7,149 nucleotides of DNA from Candidatus Nanohaloarchaea archaeon (GTDB taxonomy: Archaea; EX4484-52; GLR71). Of this stretch, positions 1-4,557 are shown in pieces. The notes beneath the pieces are model-generated. The model worked only from the letters and a program-made list of their open reading frames with translations. It did not search any database and was not told the origin of the DNA. Every line of letters begins with the position of its first letter. Within the stretch, counting starts at the first letter, position 1. The position numbers and the translations under genes are program-made. The DNA lies in the NCBI GenBank assembly GCA_030671745.1, contig DAOVHT010000050.1, positions 1-7,149 on the forward strand, given 5' to 3'.

Positions 1-689
1 ATATCATCTGTTGCAGTGATAGACCACCTAGTAGGAACAAGCTTTCTCTTATCACCCTCACCTAAAAGCCCGGCAGATAAAAGTTTAGTTATATGATTTT
101 CAGATACATTTTTATCACCTAGAATGGATATAGCTTCAGAAGCGCGAAGATCAGTATCCGACACAACCTTATCAACTTTAATAGGCACATGAGGATTGTC
201 ACATATATCAAGACTATTCATAATTCCGCAAGGTCCACTAGGTGCAACCCGAGAATATGCATCAATAGTGACATCAGGTTTTATGGGTCGTATATATTTT
301 GCCTCAATATCAAGCGGTTTAGATGCAAGAGCAATCTCTTGTATCTTTTCCAGAAAATTATTGCTCCGGTAAATATTTGTCTTAACACTTGAATTGATAA
401 GTGATGACCGCAACCCAAATATCTTATCTATCGAATAACCTTTAGAGAACCAGTCAGAGGGACTGTCATAGATTGTAGTATCACCTTCCTCAGCAGGTGC
501 AAGAGCACCAAAAGATACATCAGGATAACCTACTCGCCCCACAAATATGGAAGGTGGTGACGACCCAAAAAAGTCAGTCTTGACACTTTTAGTAACTTTC
601 TTCATCTTTTCAAGACTTGACAGTATCGGACAATTAGCATTACCGCAGAGCCCTTTACCTTTACATCTAGCGCACAAGACTGCATCCAT
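1..689 (-). CDS. nreA: DNA repair protein NreA, N-terminal part (cut by window edge)
   Basis: This is an archaeal Nre-family protein. The family is linked to DNA-damage resistance, and many members bind the PCNA sliding clamp through a C-terminal motif, which would lie outside this window. The ATG at 689 opens a frame that runs off the left edge, giving 229 residues. Residues 6-20 form a Cys cluster (C6, C9, C15, C20) typical of the family's N-terminal zinc-binding motif. Other recognisable Nre segments are GRVGYPDVSFGALAP (51-65), SGPCGIMNSLDICDNPHVP near 151-169, VSDTDLRAS (176-184) and KRKLVPTRWSITATDD (214-229). I recognise the family from these motifs. Family members are usually around 400 residues, so roughly half is missing. 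No Shine-Dalgarno site precedes the ATG; a TATA-like element about 25 nt upstream suggests a leaderless mRNA. A small unknown gene ends 32 nt upstream on the same strand. Confidence 0.9.
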   Translation of the reverse strand, partial: MDAVLCARCKGKGLCGNANCPILSSLEKMKKVTKSVKTDFFGSSPPSIFVGRVGYPDVSFGALAPAEEGDTTIYDSPSDWFSKGYSIDKIFGLRSSLINSSVKTNIYRSNNFLEKIQEIALASKPLDIEAKYIRPIKPDVTIDAYSRVAPSGPCGIMNSLDICDNPHVPIKVDKVVSDTDLRASEAISILGDKNVSENHITKLLSAGLLGEGDKRKLVPTRWSITATDD

Positions 690-710
690 GACAATTATTA
701 TGAAAAAAGA

Positions 711-718
711 AATAAAAG
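711..718 (-). promoter_or_regulatory. Candidate TATA box for leaderless nreA
   Basis: On the minus strand the sequence CTTTTATT is centred about 25 nt upstream of the nreA ATG. That spacing would put transcription initiation at or next to the start codon. No purine-rich ribosome binding site lies between it and the ATG, which agrees with a leaderless transcript. The region is AT-rich and the element is not a perfect consensus. It would also let nreA be transcribed apart from the upstream gene. Confidence 0.35.
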
Positions 719-721
719 ATA

Positions 722-1111
722 CTAACTGAATTCACTGTCCCAGTCATCAGTTATCAAATGTATCTTGTATCTTTTACATTTCTCATCACAGTAGATCTTA
801 TCAAGCATAGCCATGACAGAATCCTCATCCAGTCTGCCATCAAAAGATATATGAGCATCAAGGTCATGCCGATAAAGTCTCGATCCGTAAGGAACGACAA
901 GGACACCCTCTGACTTATCCCATCCATCAACCTGACTTTCAGAATAGAGCACCCTGTGGTTCTTGTAGTCATACGACTTGACATCCATCGGATCTGCGCA
1001 TTTAGGCAGTTTGACAGAATAATAGAGACCGCAAGGTATAACTACAGCCGTCGGAGTACCTGAATTGTTCAAGTATCGCTCATCTATATTCTTTCTTCTT
1101 TTTTTGGTCAT
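722..1111 (-). CDS. Conserved-looking hypothetical protein, 129 aa, with four cysteines
   Basis: I do not recognise this protein. I place the start at the ATG at 1111 because AAAAGGTGGTG sits directly upstream, with GGTG (1121-1118) six nt from the ATG. The frame is open to a GTG at 1120, but that codon overlaps the ribosome binding site. The protein has a basic N-terminus (TKKRRK), then a probable beta-rich segment (TAVVIPCGLYYSVKLPKC) and a motif GVLVVPYGSRLYRHDLDAHI. The C-terminus is acidic (ITDDWDSEF). Cysteines at 27, 38, 108 and 112 (the last two in CDEKC) could bind a metal, but no named zinc-finger family fits. There is no signal peptide or membrane segment, so it is probably cytoplasmic. 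The gene lies 32 nt upstream of nreA on the same strand, so co-transcription is possible. Function is unknown. Confidence 0.7.
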   Translation of the reverse strand: MTKKRRKNIDERYLNNSGTPTAVVIPCGLYYSVKLPKCADPMDVKSYDYKNHRVLYSESQVDGWDKSEGVLVVPYGSRLYRHDLDAHISFDGRLDEDSVMAMLDKIYCDEKCKRYKIHLITDDWDSEFS

Positions 1112-1448
1112 CAGCACCACCTTTTCTTTTCATTGTCTGCATTGCTGACACCCCACAGAAAAGACATATCCGAAAAAATCATAATTTCAGACAGATAGCA
1201 GATAAAAAAAGTTTGAATCAAAAAGATGCGCATCAAAACCGCGAAGAATCAGCAAAGGCCTATACAGACTGCTTTCACAGCAGTATCAGCACAAGACTAT
1301 ACAGCACACTGACTAAGTTAAATCCTGAAATATTCATACTAAAGTCAGTAGACATGCTATATATAAAACTGTTAATATATATAAAAATTTCGGAAAAAGC
1401 TAATTTCAATAACCAAATAAATATCAAGATATAATAGAATTACAAGAA
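1112..1448. other. Gene-free intergenic region with palindrome and hairpin
   Basis: I see no credible gene here. The one plus-strand frame (1213-1434) needs a TTG start, has no ribosome binding site and has a low-complexity Ile/Lys/Asn tail. Visible structure is a perfect 10-bp palindrome GATGCGCATC (1225-1234) and a perfect 6-bp hairpin, ACTGCT / AGCAGT with a TTCAC loop (1268-1284). TATACAG also occurs twice (1261-1267 and 1298-1304). Two minus-strand TATA-like elements, TTTATATA at 1378-1385 and a T-rich TTTTTTTATC at 1201-1210, could drive the gene at 722-1111. They would give leaders of roughly 240 and 70 nt. The longer one would include both the hairpin and the palindrome. None of this identifies a known RNA family. 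Confidence 0.45.
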
Positions 1449-2567
1449 TCATAATAGATTTGTCTGTACAGTCCCATCCTTTGAAAAAAGAACATCAAAT
1501 ATATCCTCAAGTTCCATATCATTCACTTCAAGCTTTCCCCGATATCCAGTTTCATATAAAAATTTATCTGAATTTCTCTTTAAACCCCTTGCATATCCAT
1601 ATAACCTCCGCATAGTTGAGTCAATAGGCTTATTTCCTTGAATTGGATTATTCACAAGATGTTTATAAAAAGCAGGTAAATCTTTATTCTCATACAAATC
1701 AGAAAACTTCCTCAAAAGCTCTTTGATTAAATCTTTATCAGAATGATTATTTTCTAATTCTATAGGCACCATCCAATTTAAACTATCCATAAATGTATCC
1801 TCATCGTGAAACTCTGAGAATTTTTCAGGATTTTTAAGATTGCATCCAAGTATAATCTGATTATACATCTCAGCAAGCCACTCTGGTGACCTCTTAAGCA
1901 AATAATTTGAAAAATTAGTCAATTGTTTTGAAGCATTCGGACCAGTGAACACAACCGTATCATTAAGTAGATTATAATTAAAAGAACGATCAAAACTGTT
2001 AAAAGACCCATCTGTAGTTATGATAGTCCCCCCTTTATGTACCCCACCAACACGATTCCTTTTCTGTTCATGGAATTCACGAACAATAACTATACCCGAA
2101 TTCATATTTTCAAAAGGATGCATCCCATATAAATCTTTAACTATGACTATGCCCCCGTCCATATTATTAAAAGACCCATCACCATAGACTGAATTAACTT
2201 TAATGCTACCACCACTCATATCATTGCAGAAATAATCACCCCTCACAGTTTTACCTTGAAGAATACCACCTGATTTAAACTTTGAAATAATTTTGCCTTT
2301 TATATCATTAAATTGTATAGAACCGCCCGTCTGCACAGAAAATGCAGCATGAAGATCATATTTATTTTTAGGTGCATTGATTTTCACAATACCGCTATTG
2401 AGGCATATCCCTAAAAAAGGTCCATTTGAAGTATATGTGTCAATTATTGAACCTGATATACCAGAACATTCATCAGGCTCACTATTAGAAGGTATAGTAA
2501 GATGTTTAGTCTGGATTATTTCATATTCAAGATTACATAACTCTGTGAGAGAATATCCATCAACCAT
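1449..2567 (-). CDS. GXGXG-like beta-helix repeat protein with helical C-terminal domain, function unknown
   Basis: Residues about 35-190 (counted from the ATG at 2567) form a repeat with a Gly-Gly or Ser-Gly at each turn. The second Gly falls at 39, 59, 82, 101, 120, 139, 158 and 180. The central spacings are exactly 19 residues, as in MSGGSIKVNSVYGDGSFNN followed by MDGGIVIVKDLYGMHPFEN. This resembles the GXGXG right-handed beta-helix of the glutamate synthase C-terminal domain and FwdC-type subunits. No catalytic domain of those enzymes is present. Residues about 212-372 look alpha-helical and charged, with no recognised family. No signal peptide or membrane segment is seen. The start is uncertain: in-frame ATGs at 2594 and 2585 lie upstream, but a TATA box at 2600-2607 predicts transcription starting near 2577. 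That leaves GTG 2576, TTG 2570 or ATG 2567. Full-length product is 372 aa (381 from 2594). It may be a scaffold or partner-binding protein, which is inference. Confidence 0.8.
   Translation of the reverse strand: MVDGYSLTELCNLEYEIIQTKHLTIPSNSEPDECSGISGSIIDTYTSNGPFLGICLNSGIVKINAPKNKYDLHAAFSVQTGGSIQFNDIKGKIISKFKSGGILQGKTVRGDYFCNDMSGGSIKVNSVYGDGSFNNMDGGIVIVKDLYGMHPFENMNSGIVIVREFHEQKRNRVGGVHKGGTIITTDGSFNSFDRSFNYNLLNDTVVFTGPNASKQLTNFSNYLLKRSPEWLAEMYNQIILGCNLKNPEKFSEFHDEDTFMDSLNWMVPIELENNHSDKDLIKELLRKFSDLYENKDLPAFYKHLVNNPIQGNKPIDSTMRRLYGYARGLKRNSDKFLYETGYRGKLEVNDMELEDIFDVLFSKDGTVQTNLL
1998..2465 (-). repeat. Coding repeat: eight beta-helix rungs with 19-residue core period
   Basis: This stretch encodes residues 35-190 of the beta-helix protein. 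The rung consensus is roughly (S/D)GGxIxVxxxxGxxxFxN. Five consecutive rungs (Gly 82 to 158) are exactly 57 nt apart; the first and last are 20-23 residues long. The peptide DGSFN occurs twice, and its DNA is identical over 14 nt (1999-2012 and 2167-2180, 168 nt apart and in frame). Otherwise the rungs have diverged at the DNA level, so this is an old protein repeat and not a recent tandem DNA duplication. Confidence 0.75.
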
Positions 2568-2599
2568 CAATACCACAGAGTACATATAAATCATATAGA

Positions 2600-2607
2600 T
2601 ATATAAA
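2600..2607 (-). promoter_or_regulatory. TATA box for the beta-helix gene
   Basis: On the minus strand TTTATATA follows an AT-rich run (AAATATTTT). It is the best box A match near this gene. Initiation about 25-27 nt from its centre would fall near 2577, downstream of the two most upstream in-frame ATGs. This argues for a start at GTG 2576 (leaderless), TTG 2570 or ATG 2567. The surrounding AT richness allows other registers. Confidence 0.5.
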
Positions 2608-2686
2608 AATATTTACCACGTTAAGTTAAAAACATAGAAAGTGCCTATTTACTAACAAACCATAAACAATAGAAATTATAAATTAT

Positions 2687-2699
2687 GGATAAATAAAAA
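2687..2699 (-). terminator. T-rich terminator after the PepSY-like gene
   Basis: Directly after the TGA stop, the minus strand reads TTTTTATTTATCC and then more AT-rich sequence. A T-rich tract with no strong hairpin is typical of archaeal intrinsic termination. The downstream beta-helix gene has its own TATA box, so the two genes are probably separate transcripts. Confidence 0.35.
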
Positions 2700-3206
2700 T
2701 CACTTCAACAGATGCTTGACCTCAGAACTGATAGTCTTACCGGTTATCGCATCAATCTTAATCTTATACAGAAACAGGTTAGTGCTGAATAATGTAATGG
2801 TCCAGCACTCATTCTTGTATTCATCATTGTGATGGAGCGTTATGAAAATCTTATTTGGCTCATGCGGATATTCAAGCTCAGACTTATCCATGGCAATTGA
2901 CAGTATCTTTGTGATAGGTATGACGACATTAGACATATCAATTGAGTTGACCTCTGTCGTGTGCACCCTTTTAGACGTCTCGATATGCGCAACAGAATCA
3001 TGCGCAACCAAAAAATTAGTAAGTTCGCCCGTCACGCCATTAAAATAATTGACATTCCATTTATCCAATATGTTATTGTCAGGTGTTATCATCGCAAAAG
3101 CCGATGCCAGGACAAGATTATCTTTATCGATCATTGCCTTTGCGTTCTCATCATTCCCGACCTTTTCAATCGCATCTTTCTCAAGAAACTTAATCTCATA
3201 ATCCAT
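2700..3206 (-). CDS. Hypothetical protein, 168 aa, possible tandem PepSY-like domains
   Basis: The protein is soluble, with no signal peptide or membrane segment. The C-terminal part, CWTITLFSTNLFLYKIKID followed by AITGKTISSE (134-162), looks like the end of a PepSY-type fold, where a hydrophobic strand leads into V/I-D-A-x-T-G-K. An earlier segment with the same layout, KWNVNYFNGVTGELTNFLVA (49-68), suggests a second, more diverged copy. Each half is preceded by a likely helix (residues 10-40 and 93-110). This assignment rests on motif shape only and is tentative. The start at ATG 3206 is chosen because an AT-rich box (GATAAATA, 3225-3232) lies about 22 nt upstream and no longer frame is better supported. 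A weak purine stretch (GTGGATG) precedes it. The gene is divergent from rpl15e across a 285-nt spacer. Role unknown. Confidence 0.7.
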   Translation of the reverse strand: MDYEIKFLEKDAIEKVGNDENAKAMIDKDNLVLASAFAMITPDNNILDKWNVNYFNGVTGELTNFLVAHDSVAHIETSKRVHTTEVNSIDMSNVVIPITKILSIAMDKSELEYPHEPNKIFITLHHNDEYKNECWTITLFSTNLFLYKIKIDAITGKTISSEVKHLLK

Positions 3207-3224
3207 AAAACATCCACATCCAAA

Positions 3225-3232
3225 TATTTATC
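3225..3232 (-). promoter_or_regulatory. Candidate TATA box for the PepSY-like gene
   Basis: GATAAATA on the minus strand is centred about 22 nt upstream of the ATG at 3206, slightly closer than the usual 25-27 nt. If it is used, the mRNA would be leaderless or nearly so. It is weaker than the TATA box of the opposing ribosomal operon. Confidence 0.3.
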
Positions 3233-3242
3233 TCACTGACAT

Positions 3243-3269
3243 TTAAGTAATTGTATCACATCTACTTAA
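3243..3269. repeat. Inverted repeat TTAAGTA / TACTTAA in divergent intergenic region
   Basis: A perfect 7-bp inverted repeat (3243-3249 and 3263-3269) with a 13-nt spacer lies just upstream of the PepSY-like gene's promoter. It could be an operator, but AT-rich dyads of this size arise by chance fairly often. Confidence 0.3.
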
Positions 3270-3292
3270 TAACATCTGTAATTATAATTCTT

Positions 3293-3314
3293 TTATGTCT
3301 TTGCTTTGACATAA
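3293..3314. repeat. Inverted repeat TTATGTC / GACATAA upstream of the rpl15e promoter
   Basis: A perfect 7-bp dyad (3293-3299 and 3308-3314) with the 8-nt spacer TTTGCTTT ends 24 nt before the rpl15e TATA box. Its half-site spacing of about 15 bp and its position just upstream of the BRE/TATA would suit a dimeric transcription factor acting on the ribosomal promoter. No factor is identified. Confidence 0.35.
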
Positions 3315-3332
3315 CACAGATGACACACAATC

Positions 3333-3346
3333 TAAACCTTTATAAA
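3333..3346 (+). promoter_or_regulatory. BRE/TATA box of the rpl15e-rps6e operon
   Basis: TAAACCTTTATAAA is a strong archaeal core promoter: an A-rich BRE-like segment followed by TTTATAAA (3339-3346). Initiation about 25 nt downstream would fall at 3367-3369, giving a leader of about 125 nt before rpl15e. Confidence 0.65.
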
Positions 3347-3366
3347 GCTTATTCTTAAACTTAATC

Positions 3367-3471
3367 ATGCGTATTCTTATTTTTAGAAATATTAATACTA
3401 TCCTAGGATGTGAGCACACCGCAACAGAATGTGGAAACCTTCAAAAAAAGGTAACGCTTGAACGGGATTGA
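3367..3471 (+). CDS. Possible 34-aa leader peptide upstream of rpl15e
   Basis: An ATG at 3367, exactly where the promoter predicts transcription to start, opens a 34-codon frame ending in TGA at 3469-3471. The frame spans most of the leader and stops 9 nt before the rpl15e Shine-Dalgarno site. The peptide begins MRILIFRNINTILG and carries C15 and C22. A leaderless upstream frame could couple or tune rpl15e translation. Against this, the peptide matches no family I know, and the start coincidence depends on the predicted initiation site. Confidence 0.25.
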   Translation: MRILIFRNINTILGCEHTATECGNLQKKVTLERD

Positions 3472-3486
3472 GTTCAAAAAAGGTGA
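3419..3486 (+). promoter_or_regulatory. Structured rpl15e leader with duplicated Shine-Dalgarno region
   Basis: Three adjacent hairpins can form: CCGCA/TGTGG (3419-3434), ACCTT/AAGGT (3437-3452) and TTGAAC/GTTCAA (3458-3477). The sequence around the true ribosome site, TTC-A6-GGT (3473-3484), is preceded by a near copy, TTC-A7-GGT (3440-3452). ACCTT at 3437-3441 can pair with AAGGT in either copy. The leader could therefore switch between an exposed and a masked ribosome site. The functional AGGTGA (3481-3486) lies 5 nt before the ATG at 3492. The pairings are seen; a regulatory role is inferred. Confidence 0.4.
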
Positions 3487-3491
3487 ATTCA

Positions 3492-4076
3492 ATGGGAATG
3501 TACAAATATATTAAAGACACATGGAAAACTCCAAAAAAAAGTCTTGGACCTCTTTGGCAGGAAAGACTTATAGCATGGAGAAGGACTGACATTATTGAAC
3601 GTGTTGAGAAACCGACAAGAATTGACAGGGCACGAAGCTTAGGCTATAAAGCAAAAGAAGGTTTTGTAGTCGCACGAGTGCGAGTCAATCGTGGTGGTCG
3701 AGAACGTTCAAGAGACCGAGCTGGTAGAAAACCTAAAAAGTCAGGTTATAAAGTATACAACCCTGCAAAATCACTGCAATGGACCGGCGAAGAAAAAGTC
3801 CAGAGAAAATATATGAACATGGAAGTCGTAAACTCATACTATGTAGCAGAAGACGGACGATACAAATGGTTCGAAGTCATTCTTGTAGACCCAAATCACC
3901 CGGCAATACAATCCGATAAAGACATCGGCTGGATTACAAACCCTGCAAGCACAAGACGTGTTTTCAGAGGAAAGACTGGTGCTGGACAGAAATCAAGAGG
4001 TCTTGTAAGGACTAAAGGACGTGGCGCAGAAAAGATTAGACCTTCAATAAGGGCTAATAAAAAGCGCGGAAAGTAA
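3492..4076 (+). CDS. rpl15e: Large ribosomal subunit protein L15e (eL15)
   Basis: This is a core protein of the archaeal/eukaryotic 50S/60S subunit, absent from bacteria, that binds 23S rRNA. The protein is 194 aa, about the length I expect for archaeal L15e. Recognisable family segments are MYKYIKDTWK (3-12), WQERLIAWRR (22-31), ARVRVNRGGRER (61-72), RKPKKSGYKVYNPAKS (79-94), YYVAEDGRYKWFEVILVD (116-133), WITNPASTRRVFRGKT (147-162) and the basic tail RGLVRTKGRGAEKIRPS. The start is the ATG at 3492, supported by AGGTGA 5 nt upstream. The TTG at 3468 would add eight residues that do not belong to the family and would overlap the ribosome site. It is the first gene of an operon with rps6e, which starts 14 nt after its stop codon. 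Confidence 0.97.
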   Translation: MGMYKYIKDTWKTPKKSLGPLWQERLIAWRRTDIIERVEKPTRIDRARSLGYKAKEGFVVARVRVNRGGRERSRDRAGRKPKKSGYKVYNPAKSLQWTGEEKVQRKYMNMEVVNSYYVAEDGRYKWFEVILVDPNHPAIQSDKDIGWITNPASTRRVFRGKTGAGQKSRGLVRTKGRGAEKIRPSIRANKKRGK

Positions 4077-4090
4077 AAAGGTGATTATGT

Positions 4091-4486
4091 ATGATGGTAA
4101 AATTTGTTATAAATGACCCTAAGACAGGAAAATCAATCCAGAAAGAGATGGAAGATAAAGCTGTCTCAGGAATCGTTGGTAAAAAGATCGGTGACGAGAT
4201 TGACGCAGGCATTCTAGGTCTTCCTGGATACAAAGTTACAGTAACTGGTGGATCAGACAAAAATGGATTCGGTATGAGAAAAGATATCGAAGGCGCAACA
4301 CGAAAAAGAATCCTTATAGCGCACGGTCCTGGATACAAGTACAATAAAGGCATAAGGCGAAGAAAAAGCATAAGGGGTAACACAATCAGTACAGAGACTG
4401 CCCAAGTGAATGCAAAGATAACAAAAGCCGGACCAAAAAAGCTTGAAGATCTTCTTGCAGAGACAACCGAAGAAAAGAAAGAGTAG
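4091..4486 (+). CDS. rps6e: Small ribosomal subunit protein S6e (eS6)
   Basis: This protein of the archaeal/eukaryotic 30S/40S subunit is 131 aa, matching the short archaeal form that lacks the long phosphorylated eukaryotic tail. Diagnostic segments are VINDPKTGKSIQKE (6-19), GKKIGDEIDAGILGLPGYK (30-48), VTGGSDKNGFGMRKD (51-65), RKRILIAHGPGYK (71-83) and GIRRRKSIRGNTIS (87-100). The end is acidic (TTEEKKE). AGGTGAT at 4079-4085 is its ribosome binding site. Of three close ATGs (4087, 4091 and 4094), 4091 has the best spacing, and 4094 is also possible. It is co-transcribed with rpl15e. Confidence 0.97.
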   Translation: MMVKFVINDPKTGKSIQKEMEDKAVSGIVGKKIGDEIDAGILGLPGYKVTVTGGSDKNGFGMRKDIEGATRKRILIAHGPGYKYNKGIRRRKSIRGNTISTETAQVNAKITKAGPKKLEDLLAETTEEKKE

Positions 4487-4512
4487 ATCTCTTTTCTCCT
4501 TTTTTTATTTTT
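4478..4512 (+). terminator. Hairpin and T-tract terminator of the ribosomal operon
   Basis: AAAGAG (4478-4483) pairs with CTCTTT (4489-4494) across the stop codon of rps6e. The hairpin is followed by a run of seven T (4500-4506) and then five T (4508-4512). T-rich tracts alone can terminate archaeal RNA polymerase. A new promoter for traB begins within 20 nt. Confidence 0.55.
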
Positions 4513-4530
4513 ATCTGATTCTTTCATATT

Positions 4531-4536
4531 TTTATA
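4531..4536 (+). promoter_or_regulatory. TATA box for leaderless traB-family gene
   Basis: TTTATA is centred about 25 nt before the ATG at 4558, with no Shine-Dalgarno site in between (the spacer is pyrimidine-rich, TATCCCCCTTATATTCTTT). This predicts transcription starting at the start codon. Confidence 0.5.
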
Positions 4537-4557
4537 GTTATCCCCCTTATATTCTTT

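Noticed and set aside
1080..1133. 17-codon ATG frame at 1133 overlapping the start of the 722-1111 gene out of frame
   Set aside because: It is very short and lysine-rich, has no ribosome site of its own, and contains the ribosome site of the real gene; it is probably chance.
1213..1434. Plus-strand 73-codon frame in the intergenic gap
   Set aside because: It needs a TTG start, has no ribosome site or placed promoter, and ends in low-complexity Ile/Lys/Asn sequence typical of translated AT-rich spacer.
3468..3491. N-terminal extension of L15e from TTG 3468
   Set aside because: The extension would overlap the Shine-Dalgarno site AGGTGA, and L15e normally begins at the MGMYKYIKDTW sequence encoded from 3492.
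3367..3491. C/D box or H/ACA guide RNA in the rpl15e leader
   Set aside because: No RTGATGA/CTGA box pair and no ACA-terminated double hairpin with K-turn could be found.
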